Positions 19,320 to 30,354 of a stretch of DNA of 64,000 nt are shown one piece after another. Location of the stretch: positions 1 through 64,000 of the forward strand of contig JAGTXO010000051.1 of the NCBI GenBank assembly GCA_019448385.1, written 5' to 3'. The DNA comes from Diacronema lutheri (taxonomy: Eukaryota > Haptophyta > Pavlovophyceae > Pavlovales > Pavlovaceae). Every line of letters starts with the position of its first letter. Within the stretch, counting starts at the first letter, position 1. The notes under the pieces were generated by a model. The model saw only the letters and a list, made by a program, of their open reading frames with translations. It was not told the origin of the DNA and made no database searches. A program made the position numbers and the translations under genes.

Positions 19320-21228
19320 CTGCAGACTGTGGGCACGTCAGTGTCCGGATGGCGGCCCGGATGATACTTGGGAGAATTTACATGATGCCCTGGAGAATGC
19401 CCCGCTCTCCCACAACCAGGACCCGCCAGCGCGCCGAGCCTACTCGTTTGCCCGCGCAGCCTCTCTTTGCGCGCCCGAGCGCGGCCTCCGAGCGCGGCCA
19501 ACGTCCTCCGGGGGCGTGCATCGTGGCTGCTCGGAGGGGCTGCGACGCGGCGAAAGCTCGCTGCGCGGCCGCAACGTGAGCGCGCGCGCGCGGCCGCGCG
19601 CCGGCCTGCGCTGCTCTGCACGGCCGCGCGCCGGCCTGCGCAGCCTCGTCGCGCAGCGTGAGCGCGAGCGCGCGCGAGGTGAGCTCGGCGGATGGGTGCG
19701 CGGCGGCGTTGGCGGCGGGTGCGGCGGCAGGCTGGGCGGCGGGTTTGGACGGAGAGTGTCGGGGAAGAACGGGGCGCATCCTGGCTGGGAGTTGGACGGC
19801 GCCCACCACGCGCTGGCGGATCCTGGTTGCCACCACCACCCCCCCCCCCCCCCCCCCCCCGGAGACGAGGACCAGGGGCATGGCCGACTCGCTGCGCCGC
19901 ACAGCGCGCGGCGCGCGGCATGCTGCGCGACCTCAAGCACATCCAGCCGCGCTCCGCCCACGCAACGCGCGCAATGCCGCGTTGCACTGCAGGTGTGCAC
20001 GTGCGGCTCTCACGCGCACTGTGTTGCACGAACGGCATCACGCCACCGAGCTGCGTCCGGACCACGCGCCGCGCGCAGGCGACCACACAGGGGCGCGCCG
20101 CGCCGCGCGTGCGCGCCCTCGCAACCGTTGCAGCACGCTCTGCCTTGCACTGCGCCGAGCCGCCGCGCGCTGTGCGCGTGCATGCAGGGCGCACGCGTGC
20201 GACGAAGCGCGCGCGCGGCGAGGCGCGCGGGCGGCTCGCTGCGCGGGCGGCAACGCGCCCAGCTGCGCCCAGGCCAGGCGCGCGCCCGCGAGTGCCACCG
20301 GGACGCACTGCCCCCGCCGGGGTCGCCGCGCGCTCTGTGTGTGCGCTCGCGCGCTGCGAGCGCGGCGGAACGTTCGTGCATGGCGCGAAGAGCGCGGCAC
20401 CCGAAGACGGCTGCCCCGAGCCCGCGCCGGGTGGCAGCGAGCGGCGGCACCTCCTCGGCGAGCCCGCCCCGCGCCTTCCCCTCCACGTGGCGTTTTGAGG
20501 CAGACGGACACGCGCCCACACTGCGACTGGGCACGCTGCTCGAGGCAGACACGCACCCAACGCGCGCGCACCACGCGCCCGCGTCGGCGGGCCGGTGTGA
20601 ACGAGCGAGAGCTCGGTGTCGCCAACGGGGGCACGGGCGCGACTTCGGTCCGCCTCTCGACGGACGCAGGCGACGCTGCCGGGAACTTCCCCGACGCCTG
20701 CACATCCAGGGCTTCGAGGTACAGAGCTGGGCAACAGTGCCGCTCGTCACCGATGAGGCGGCCAAGCTCGCTATCCTTGCTGCCCTCGGCTCCACCAAAC
20801 AGCCGGGCGACCCAACGGTTCGTGATCGCCTGGCCGCCAGGTGCGAACCGCGCCCGTGCAAGCGCTTCACCCGCATTCTCCGCCCCGCTGCGGACGTCCG
20901 CCTGCCGGCCGCGAACACGGCCGGTGCGCGTTGCCGCCTGGCCCAACACGAAAACCCGCCCGCCCCCGAGGCCGCAGGTCCTACCTGCCCAAGCGCAGCC
21001 CAACGGCACGCAGACAGCCCGCCTTGGCAACCGACTCGTGCGCGAGCGCTCCGCCCTCCACAAGAGCCTGCCCCACGCCACCGCCGACGCGGAGCCAGCG
21101 CAGCCGACGCCCCTCCGCGACGCTCGCGCCGCAAGGCGCAAGGGCCCCGGCGAGACGGCGTCAACCAAGCCCGCCGCTGGCACAGCGCCGGCACCCGGAG
21201 CCCACCCCAAGCCCCCGCGCACGCCTCG

Positions 21229-21259
<31 letters not shown>

Positions 21260-22254
21260 ATCGGCGGACCGATTGCGTTTTGGTGCGCCAGGCTCAATGC
21301 GCCATCGCAGTGGCGGGCCCGCAGACGCAGACGCTGACATGCCCAACGCTGGGCACTGAGGCCGCAGGCCGGCCCTCCTGGACCTGGCGGGCGAGCTGCC
21401 CGCGCAGCGGCCACGCGAGCCTCGCACTGACCGTGGCGGTCGCTGCCACCGTGATAGCTGCGGGTGCGGCGGCCTTGGCCCCAACCCCATCATCCGTCTT
21501 CATCCCCGCCCTGCTCGCGCTCGCGGCCTACGTCGGCAATCCCTGCACCGGGATCCGCCCCGCGAAGTCCACACAAGACTTATCCGTGCTGCACGCCAGC
21601 CGCGCGCGCCGACGCGCGCCGCTCCCACACGCTCACCTCCGTTTCCGCGGGCGGCCCAACGCCCCCCCCCCCCCCCCCCCCCCCCCCTCCCCCCCCCCCC
21701 CCCCCCCCCGGCAGGCGGCCATCGAGCCGCATTAGCACACCCGCCCGGGGCCTCCCGCCGCACCCGCAGCGGCTCGGCGCCTTGAATCCTCCCGTCCCCC
21801 GGGGTGAGGCCTTCAACCCGGGCCCAGCGCGCTCCGACTGCCTCACGCGCGCCAGCGCCAACCTCGGCGGCATGGTAGACCCCGAGCGAAAAGCCGCACT
21901 TCTCGCCGTCCTCGTCAGGCGCAAGTACGTTATCCTGCTCCTACTGCCGACGCGGCTCCCGCGCGCGCGGACTACTACGCCGGGCAGATCGCCGCAGACG
22001 CACGTGAGTGCACACGTGCGGACAAGGCGCACACGCTCGACGTCCAGTTAGCGCACGTGCACGTGCGCGCCACTGGTCACATTTGAGCGTCCGTGCTCGC
22101 CCACAGCGTCGCCATCCACAAGATGCGCGCTGGAGCCATCCAAGCAGGGCTCTGCCTGCTCGGCTTCCGCAAGGCAATTTGGGCCGCGGACAGCGGACAG
22201 CGGACGGCGTGCGCGTGCGAGGTGCGAAAGGAGGAAGAAGGTAGGGAGAGTTGT

Positions 22255-22305
<51 letters not shown>

Positions 22306-22333
22306 CGGCCGCCGGAGACGAGGACGCACTCAC
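19320..22333. other. Region without a resolved gene; poly-C/poly-G tracts and exon-like fragments
   Basis: Long homopolymer runs lie at 19841-19860 (C), about 21230-21258 (C), about 21660-21710 (C) and about 22267-22300 (G). Elsewhere in this window such runs sit in introns, so split genes are likely. Exon-like pieces include 20700-20890, readable on both strands, and a hydrophobic stretch on the plus strand at 21415-21560 (LALTVAVAATVIAAGAAALA). The string ggagacgaggac occurs just after the homopolymers at 19861 and 22313. I could not settle a strand or product. Confidence 0.4.
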
Positions 22334-23500
22334 CGCTGTTGGCAATGCGCGCGTCACGGAGACAACTTGGCGGGCCTCGCACGCAGCTGGGCCGATCGCC
22401 GCCGTAGAGATGTCTGCAGCCGTCTCCGCGATGCCGATCGTCGCATCTGTTGGCACCGCTGCCATCTGCCGCACCCGCGGCCAGGCTGCCGGCAAGGTCG
22501 GCGCGTCGGGCTCCGAGCTCGGCCACGCAGGCGATGCGGCCGACGGCGGTGACGCTGAGCCCAGCGCCGGGTCCAACGGCTCCACGTCGAGCCGGCTGTG
22601 AACGAGCATGCTCGCACCACTTGCCCACGCCAGCGCGTCGGACTCAGGCACGTTGTAGATCTGCGCGGGCAACGCGCGTGCGTGCGGCAGGCGCGCGCGC
22701 GAGCTTTCAGGCCACGCGCGCGTGCCGCGCGGGAGGACGGGGCGGTCGCGGCTGCGCTCGACCGCCGGTCGCGGCACCGAGCGACCGTGCGCGCCGCCGC
22801 ACGTTGTAGTCGTCGCACGGAAACCAAGCCTCGTTGCGGAGCACGATGGCGACAAGGTGCCCGCTCATCGGCCCCTCGCCCACGTGCACCACGCCGGCGA
22901 CGGGGAGGTGGTCGCGCCCGCCGAGCAGCAGCCGCGGCGCGCACACGAGCGCGCGGTTGTTCTTGCACTGCGAGCCATTGCCGCGCGTCGTGCGCGGCGC
23001 CTCGACAGCAATGCTGGCTGGCGTGAGCACGCCCGAGTGGCCCGCGTTCGTGTGGCGATCCCGCGGCGGCCCAGCGGCGCCCCCCAGAGCGTGTGCAAGC
23101 GCGCGCGCCGCATCGCCGCCGACGCTGACGAGTACGGCGATGCCCTCGCCGGCCTCTGAAGGCACGGCGATCTGCTCGAGCACTGGCCCGACGCGTGTGT
23201 CGGCTTCAAAGGCCGCAGCGAGCCCGGGCACTCGGCCGAGCAGCAACCGGAAGAACTCAGCGGCATCCTGCGGCGTCCTTCGCGCGCCACGGCCCGAGAT
23301 GACGTCGATGACGGACACAAGACACAGCCGTGTCGGCGCCCTGGTGTCCTCGATCAGCGTGCCAAAGTCCCGAAAACGCGCCCTCTCGACGCTGTTGGCA
23401 CGGCGCGAAGCGGAGCGAAGCATCGCACGGAGCATGTTCAGGGCGAAGAGCGATTGCATAAGGACGGTCGTGTAGCACGCGCTGCCCTCGTTTTTCGCGC
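22334..23500 (-). CDS. Ubiquitin-specific protease (USP/C19)-like gene, at least two exons
   Basis: USPs remove ubiquitin from proteins. The exon from 23500 to 22803 has the family's boxes in order: Cys box KNEGSACYTTVLMQSLFAL (Cys codon 23475-23477), QDAAEFFRLLLGRVPG (near 23245), and His box GEGPMSGHLVAIVLRNEAWFPCDDYN (His 22857-22859). A GT donor after the Asn codon at 22803 and a CAG acceptor at 22661 join it in phase to a second exon, 22660-22334, which ends at a canonical GTGAGT donor. A poly-C intron follows. The final exon (to about 22050) and the 5' exon (perhaps 23710-23638, ending at GTGAGA) are not resolved. At about 345 visible residues it is near the minimum for a USP. It may be part of the mobile-like block or a host gene inside it. 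Confidence 0.7.
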
Positions 23501-23699
23501 CTGCGCCGCGCCGCGCAGCGCCGGGTGTGCGGGGTGCGCACGCACGGTTTGCGGCGGGATGGAGGGAGGCTGGCTGGGCGCGCGCCGAGCCCGGCAAGCC
23601 GTGCAGGCGCTCACCACGCGGCACGCCGGGCACTCTCACCGGCCACATCGGGCCGTCAAACGCGTCTTCCACAGGCTGCCGACCGACGACGTAAAACTT

Positions 23700-25150
23700 G
23701 CTCAAGGCGCCGCGCCGTGCACGCGCCATGCGCGCGCTGTTGCGGGCTGCGCAGCAGGGACGACGGGGGAATTGGCGAGCGAGGGTTGGGCGCAGATCAG
23801 CGTGGTGGCGCGGCAAGACGAGCGCGCGCCGGGCGCCTGGCGCGGAGGCGCCCCGCGCGAGGACGCGAGCCGCTTCTCGCACCGGACGGGCGCCCACGCG
23901 CAAGCCGGCTTTCGAGGGCTGGTGGATGGTGGCAGATGCCGAAACGGACACATGGAATGATGCGTCGGCGGCGCGAGCGCGGGACGATCTTGCCCGGGCA
24001 ATTTTGCGCACGCTGCCAGCGCGCGTATGCGTGCGCATGCAGCGGGCGGCGCGCACGTTGCGCGTGACGGGGCGCCGAGCGGCACACCGGCGGGGACGCG
24101 CTCGCCGCTGCCGTGGCATCGTACGCTGCCTGCGTGCTGGCCCGCACGCACGTTGCCGGCGCGAGGGGACGGCGAGTGCGCCTCGGCCGAACAGGCGCGA
24201 ACGTTACGCCCGAGCGCGTGGCCGGGCCCCGCCGACTGCACGCAGCGCCGGCCCAGGCGCGCATCCGCCCGACGCGGATTTGGACGACGCATCGACCGGC
24301 ACGCCGAGCGTCTGCGCCCGCCTCGCGGCCGGTCGCGCCGGCCCCTCTTCGGCCCGAGGCCGCACGTCCGCCGCGCGCCGCTTTGGCGCGCGGCGCGGCG
24401 CTCCCGGAACGCGCATGGCACACGCGCGGTGCGCGGGCACGCCCGCAACGCGCCATTCCAGCGCGAGCAGTTCGGCAAGCTTGCAGCGCGCGAGCAGCCG
24501 GGCATGTGCCGCGGAAACACAGTTCGCTGTGTGCGCCGGCCGCGACGACACGGCGTAGCGGCGCGAGGCTGGCCGCCGGGGCCACGGGCGTACTGCCGTG
24601 GCGCGACGCCATGGTATGAGCAATAATTTCATCGGGGGGTGGGGTGGGGGGGGGGGGGGGGCGCGTTGTGCGCACTTGGCGCGCGAGTAGTGCCAGTGGC
24701 GGGCGAGCCTCGTCGCCCACGGAGCCCGCCCCCGGCTCGGCGGCGCGCCGCCTGCTCGCCGGGTCGCGCACCGCCGTCGCCGCCGCTGCGCACTTGCCCA
24801 GCTTGCCGGCAGGCGGCAGGCGGCGGCGACGGCGGCGGCGGCGGCTGCGGCTGCGGCGCGAGCGCGACGCCGGGCGGCGGCAGCGCCGACGGCACGCGCG
24901 CAGCGGCGACCCACGCGGCGGCGGGCAGCGCGCCAGCGTGAGGCCCCTGCGCGCCGGCCGCATTGGCGCCGCCCTGCGCGCCCTAGAAGGGCGCGCAGGT
25001 ACGCGGGCCGGTCGCGCGGCGCGCGGTGCTGGCGAGCACCCGACGGCTGCGCGTCGGCGCGAGCGGCGCGGCGGGCGTCGCGCCGGCGGGTGCTGGCCAG
25101 CACCGCGCGCCGGCGGCGCGCCCGCCGCCAGCGCGCCGCCCGCCGCCGGC
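23700..25150. other. Stretch without a convincing gene
   Basis: Long frames exist on both strands but are Arg/Ala-rich and show no domain. There is a poly-G run at about 24646-24660. A minus-strand frame runs on from the helicase end to 24204 with no recognised content. A small inverted motif (gtgctggcgagcac, then gtgctggccagcac) lies near 25027-25100. Confidence 0.4.
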
Positions 25151-27630
25151 GCCGCGCGCGCCGTCCGCGCCCGCCGCCACCGCGCGCCGCCGCCGCGCAT
25201 TCGCGCGCGGCGGCGACGGCGGCCGCGGCGAGCGCCGCCGCCGCCGCCTCGCCACCGCTGACCGCGCGGAGCACCTCTTTGAAGACGACGCTGCGCGTCA
25301 CGAGGTCCGCGCCGAGCGCAAAGCGGACGCGCGACGTGTGCCCGACGCGCGAAGCGGCCACGTGGAGCTGGCCGTGCGTGAAGCACGGCTCGGCGAGCCA
25401 CACGCCCGCGCACCCGAGCGCTTGCCCCTGCGCCTCGTTACGCCGGCCGCACCGGGGAACTGGCGGCGCATCCGCACAAGCGCGAACGTGCCGTCGTCGG
25501 GCGAGTGGTGGTCGACACGCGCGACGAGCACGGTGCTGTCGCGCCCGGCGGCCGCGCCGGGGCGTGCGCACTCGAGCAGCCGGCCGCCGGCGCGCACGCC
25601 GCGCACGATCAGCCGCGTGCCGCCGCACAGCCCCTCGCCGGGCGAGAGGTTGCGCGGCAGCATCACCACCATCCCGGGCTTCAGGTCGAGGACGCGGTGC
25701 GGCATCTGCGCGTGCTCGAGCGAGTCGAGGAATTCGACCGACGCCCGCGCAATCTGCTTGCCCGCCCCGTCGTCGCGCCAGCTCGTCCGCCGACGCGCAC
25801 CTCGCCGCCGCGCCCGGGAAGCGGCCGATCGCCAGCCAGTTGATCCGCGCCACGTCCGTCTGCTTGGCGCAGAGCACCGCGCGGTCGCACAGCGAGCCGT
25901 CGTCGGTCCAACACGTCGCGCCGTGGACAAAGTCGTCACGAGCTCCGTCGGGTAGGCCGAGCCCACGCGGATGGGGACGCCGCCGACGGCCGCGGGCAGC
26001 TGCACGGGATCGAGCGGGAATGCGCCGGGCATGGCCCCGGCCGCCGGCACCGCCGCGGGAACGGCGCCGTCGCCGGGGCTGCGCAGCAGCTCCGCCCACT
26101 CGCCCGCGCCGAGCGCGTCGCCCGTGTCGCGCGCCGCGCTCGAGGCGCGAACGTTCTCGACCAAGGCGTGCTGCCGATCGTGCTGCCACGGCGCCGAGTA
26201 CTTGAGGCAGGAGCGCACGATCTGCGCGCGCGAGCCGCGCCGCACCACCGGCAAGCACTGGCGAAAGTCGCCGGCGAGCAGCAGCGTCTCGCCGCCGAAG
26301 CGCTCGTCGACGCCCGTCACGTCGCGCAAACACCGATCAGGCGAGTCGAGGTGGCACCGCGTCTGCATCGGCGCCTCGTCCCACACGACCAGCCGCCGCG
26401 GCGGCCAGGGAGCGCCCGCGCTCGGAGCGCGGCACGCCATTGAACGGCTTGCCCGTCGGAGTCGGCACCGCCGGGCACCTTGAAGGTCGAGTGGAAGGTG
26501 CGGCCGTCGGGCAGCAGCGTGGCGGCGACGCCCGAGGACGCGCCCACGACGACCGCGTGCCCATCCGCGCGCACGGCGGCGATAATGGCGCGCTCGACGA
26601 ACGTCTTGCCCGTTCCGCCCGGCGCGTCGCAAAGATGCAGCCGGTTGCCCACGCCGCGCAGCGCCGATTTGACGACCGCGCCGTGGAGCGCGCACTGCTG
26701 GCCGCCCTCGGCCATCGCCGCGCGCGCCGCCGCCGCGCTCGCAGCCCGCTCGGCGCGATGGTAGCCCTGCGCGCGCGCGAGCTCGCGCCCGCCCGGCCCG
26801 GCCGGCGCGCGCGCCGTGCGCAGACCGGCCACCGCCGCGAGCGCCGCCGCGCGCTCGCGCTCGTCGGGCACGTACAGCCCCGTGGAGTCGAACGTGTCGG
26901 CCCAGGCGGGCACGCCGTACGAGGCGAAGGCGTCCGAGCCGGGCTGCGGCCGCTGCTCGGCGCGCTTCAGGAGCATGACCCCGCACACGTTCCACTTGGT
27001 GCCAAACATCGAGCCCGTGAGCCCCGTGTAGACGCGGTCGAGCTGCGTGGCGATGGCGCAGACGTCCTCGTGCCGGATCTCGTCGACCGGTTCGCGCCGC
27101 GCGTCGACGAGCGGCACGACGCGCTCGGAGCCCGCCCACGTGAACGTGCGCGTCGACATGTTCAGCCGCGTGTGCGCGAGCGTGTCGTCCTCGTACTTGG
27201 GCTTGACGGCGGGCGAGAGCTTGCCGCGCACCTCCTCCTTCGAGAGGCCGCGCGTGTTGAGCAGCTCCTTCTGGCGCGCGTGCACCGTCTCGACGCGCTG
27301 ATCGTCGATGGCGCGCAGGGCGCCAAAGTAGGCGTCCATCTGCGCGAGCGGCGCGCCTTCAATCGGCAGCCCCTTGTCGGTCACGCCGGCCGTGTACGCC
27401 GCCTTGTCGACGTCCGTCGGCCCGTACATGGTGCCAAAGTTGCCGTCGCCCGTGAGCTCGGGCCAGTCGACGACGCAGGGCGGCGAGACGAAGGCGAGCG
27501 CGCGGCGCGACGGCCCGTAGCTCAGCTTGTCGACCGTGCGCGCCTGCTCGCTCGGCTTGACCGGCCGCGTGCTCACGATCTCGCAGTTGACGAGCGCCGC
27601 GTCGAAGGCGCGCAGGTCGATGGCGGCCAT
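25150..27630 (-). CDS. PIF1 helicase of the Helitron type with an N-terminal ssDNA-binding-like domain
   Basis: PIF1 helicases are 5'-3' SF1B DNA helicases. ATG at 27630. Residues about 1-230 look like ssDNA-binding proteins of large DNA viruses and algae (KLSYGPSRRALAFVSPP, then FGTMYGPTDVDKAAYTAGV). The helicase follows: Walker A DAPGGTGKTFVERA (near 26610), FHSTFKVPG, Walker B VVWDEAPMQ, then GDFRQCLPVVRRGSRAQIVR, VENVRAS, AVLCAKQTDVARINWLAIG and VLDLKPGMVVMLPRNL. Next come LCGGTRLIVRGV, EAQGQALGCAGVWLAEP, THGQLHVAASRV and the terminal VFKEVL. The last motifs match the helicase half of Helitrons, but no Rep (HUH) domain is attached. The motifs lie in about three frames, so it is decayed or contains unseen introns. 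It sits upstream of and co-oriented with the USP, Ulp1 and Fanzor ORFs. Confidence 0.85.
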
Positions 27631-27635
27631 GGTCG

Positions 27636-28106
27636 TTGTGCGCGGGAGATCACGCTGCAGGCGGGCTCCACAGTAGGTTCGAGAAAAAAAAAAGCTGGGC
27701 CAACGGTCAGTCGAGCGCCACAAGCAATCCTCGGGAGCCGGTGGCCCAACCCAACCCAACGATCTTCGTCGCCACCCTTCGCGCGTTTTCCGTTCGCGCC
27801 CAAGCAGACAATGAGACCACAATCTCGGTGCTGCTCGGCGCGATGATGGGCCTCAGCGGCTCGGTGGCGATCGTGCTCTACGTGCGCGCGCGACGTCGCG
27901 AGGTGCAGCACGGGCGCGTGGCGACGCCGCGCATCATCCAGCGCCAGCTCGAGCTGCAGCTGCCGTGGGGCCGGCCGGACGAGGCATCCGTCGCCTCGCG
28001 TGCCGAAACGCCGGGCGTCGAGGCCGCGTCGCGCTCGGTGCGCGACGCGGCGCCCGAGCCGGACCCGGACGAGGGCTACGTGCGCGTGGCGAGCGCGGCG
28101 TTCTGA
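27636..28106 (+). CDS. Small single-pass membrane protein, hypothetical
   Basis: Frame open from 27636, stop at 28104-28106. The only in-frame ATGs are at 27843 and 27846, inside a membrane segment (TISVLLGAMMGLSGSVAIVLYV) followed by RARRR. Either translation starts upstream in an unseen exon, or the protein is about 88 residues. The rest is polar and acidic at the end (PEPDPDEGYVRV). The positive-inside rule suggests the C-terminus is cytosolic. It diverges from the helicase gene, with fewer than 220 bases between candidate starts. No family recognised. Confidence 0.4.
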   Translation: MCAGDHAAGGLHSRFEKKKSWANGQSSATSNPREPVAQPNPTIFVATLRAFSVRAQADNETTISVLLGAMMGLSGSVAIVLYVRARRREVQHGRVATPRIIQRQLELQLPWGRPDEASVASRAETPGVEAASRSVRDAAPEPDPDEGYVRVASAAF

Positions 28107-28200
28107 GGCGCGCACGACGTCGCCCAGCCAGAGCAGCCCGGGGCGGGGCGAGTCCGGCTGCGCGGAGGTCCGGCTCGAGCGGGCGGGCGCCATGCTCTGA

Positions 28201-28524
28201 GGCGCCGCCGCTTTCTAAAAGGGTGTAGGGTGTAGGGTGTAGGATGCAAAACAAGCCCTCCCCACATTTGGGCCCGACGTCATTCCTTCTTCGAAGCCGT
28301 GACGTTACTCACATACGAGTACTTTTACTTAGTGTAGGATGTATCTATTCTCTAAGTATTTGCATAGTGTAGGGTGTAGGATACGTACGGTTACGAAAGT
28401 CCTACAGGGAGTGAAGGAATGACGCTGTGACGAAAGAAGGAATGACGTCGGGCCCAGATGTGGGGAGGGCTTGTTTTGCATCCTACACCCTACACCCTAC
28501 ACCCTTTTGAAAAGCGGCGGCGCC
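28201..28524. mobile_element. Short inverted-repeat element, copy A (MITE-like)
   Basis: About 324 bases with terminal inverted repeats of about 90 bases: ggcgccgccgctttctaaaa opens it and its near-complement closes it. The arms contain three copies of the heptamer tgtaggg and a gcaaaacaagccctcccc block, then gacgtcattcctt. The interior is AT-richer than the surroundings and non-coding. Flanking bases catgctctga / tcagagcatg extend the symmetry by about 10 bases. No transposase, so non-autonomous; family unknown. Confidence 0.8.
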
Positions 28525-28751
28525 TCAGAGCATGGCGGCTCGACAGCATGGCGCCTATACAGCATGGCGTCGTCCAGCGTCACGCCGCGTCGTGGTCCTG
28601 CCGCTCCTCCGTGGCGCACGGATGGCGCTCCTCCGTGACGCAGCCGAACGACGTCGCGGCGTCACGGCCCGGGCGCAGTCGCCATCCTGGACGCCACGCT
28701 GGACGACGCCATGCTGTCGAGGCGCCATGCTGTCGAGCCGCCATGCTCCGA
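28525..28751. repeat. Spacer between the two MITE-like copies, itself with inverted ends
   Basis: The first and last about 50 bases are near-perfect inverted repeats of each other (start catggcggctcgacagcatg; the end is its complement), both containing ggcgtcgtccagcgt or its complement. The centre holds a small direct repeat (gctcctccgtg twice). Together with the flanking elements, 28191-29073 forms a nested palindrome. Confidence 0.75.
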
Positions 28752-29073
28752 GGCGCCGCCGCTTTCTAAAAGGGTGTAGGGTGTAGGGTGTAGGATGCAA
28801 AACAAGCCCTCCCCACATTTGGGCCCGACGTCATTCCTTCTTTCGTCACAGCGTCATTCCTTCTCCCCCCTATGGGACTTTCATAACCGTACGTATCCTA
28901 CACCCTACACTATGCAAATACCTAGAGAATAGATACATCCTACACTAAGTAAAGGTACTCGTATGTGAGTAACGTCACGGCTTCGAAGAAGGAATGACGT
29001 CGGGCCCAAATGTGGGGAGGGCTTGTTTTGCATCCTACACCCTACACCCTACACCCTTTTAGAAAGCGGCGCC
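28752..29073. mobile_element. Short inverted-repeat element, copy B, opposite orientation to copy A
   Basis: Same terminal arms as copy A with few differences; the right end is one ggc triplet shorter. The asymmetric interior (cacatacgagtac... in copy A) is present as its reverse complement, showing an inverted second copy. High identity between the copies implies recent insertion or duplication. Confidence 0.8.
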
Positions 29074-29488
29074 GAAGGTGGGAGGATGCCACCCGTATGC
29101 GCGCGTTTGAACGTGCGCGGACGGCCGTTGGCTTCGCGCCCTTTCGCCCACGGTTTGCGCGCCAACGGACCAGTCCTCCGCGGGCGCCGCGCATCGTCTC
29201 AGGGGCGGTCGGTGTGGTACGCCGCGCGCATCGTCAGCGCCGCGGCGTCGAGCTCGGCGAGCGAGGGCGCGTACGTGACGCCGCTCAGCACCTCGTCCGC
29301 GCCCGCCCTCGTCGCGCTCGCCGCCTCCGCAGTGCGCGCAGGCGGCTTCGTGACGGCACGCGAGGCCACGCCGCGCGCCGCAGGTGCCTTCGCGCGCTGC
29401 ATCGTCTGTCTGCCGGTCCGACGCGCTCTGCTCTGAACGAACGGACGGCACGCCCGACGAGATCTCGTCGCGTGCACGCTCGCACAGC

Positions 29489-30321
29489 ATGTACCCCCAG
29501 AACGTCTCCGAGCTGCTGCCCGACGAGATCTTCGGCGACGAGCTGCTCGTCGACCGGCACTACCGCGTGCGCATCCTTCAGCGCGTCGCCCGCCGCCGCG
29601 ATGCGGCCGAGGCCAACTTTTGGCTCGACGGCGGGCCCGCCGACTCGGTCGTCGGCGCGTGCATGTGCGGCCGAATCTACGCGCTCAAGTGCATGGGCCG
29701 GCTCGTCCGCGGCGCCCGGATCCTCGCGCTGCTGCGCAAAAATGTGGCGCTCGCCACGTGCCGCGCACACCTCATGGGCCACATGCTCCAGCGCATCGTC
29801 GGCGACAGCGGCGTCGCGCGGCTGCTGCAGCTGGTTGCAGCTCGTTCGCGAGGATCACGACACGCTCAACGCCAAGCACCAGGCCTTGGAAGCACAGCAT
29901 GACACCGGCCAAGTCATGCGACGGCATGTGCGCGCGCGCCGACGCGCTCTCCAAGGACCTCGCACGGGCGCACGAGCACGCTTACAAGCTCGATGGCTAT
30001 CTGGTGTGGTGCAGCGAGCGCCTCGGTGAGAGTGACTCTTTCAACGGAGCGCTCGAGAACCTGAACACGCGGTGCAGCATGAGATGTGCTGGCTCCACGC
30101 CGAGATGTCGTCGCTCGTTGCGAGTTCGCCCGAGGCTTACGCGAACGACAGCGAGGCCACCGACTTCAAGGACCACGGCGTGTGCGTCGAGTTCGATGTC
30201 TTCAACCGCGACGGGGTCGAGGGCGCGCCCGTGCCCGCGACCGCGCCCACGAAGGCAGAGCCGGGCATCGAGTCCGAGTGCATCGCGCCCGCACAGGCAG
30301 AGCCGGGCAGCGAGTCCGAAG

Positions 30322-30354
<33 letters not shown>

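Noticed and set aside
500-27630. Calling the left block a Helitron
   Set aside because: The helicase motifs fit, but no Rep/HUH domain, 5'-TC or 3'-CTRR end with hairpin was seen, and the helicase carries a different N-terminus.
500-27630. Calling the left block a Polinton or an integrated large virus
   Set aside because: No capsid protein, protein-primed DNA polymerase, integrase or packaging ATPase was visible. Ulp1, PIF1, YqaJ and Fanzor-like proteins also occur in such elements, so this stays open beyond the left edge.
28215-28510. Interstitial telomere repeat
   Set aside because: The heptamer is tgtaggg, only three copies per arm, and sits symmetrically in both arms of an inverted-repeat element, so it is part of that element.
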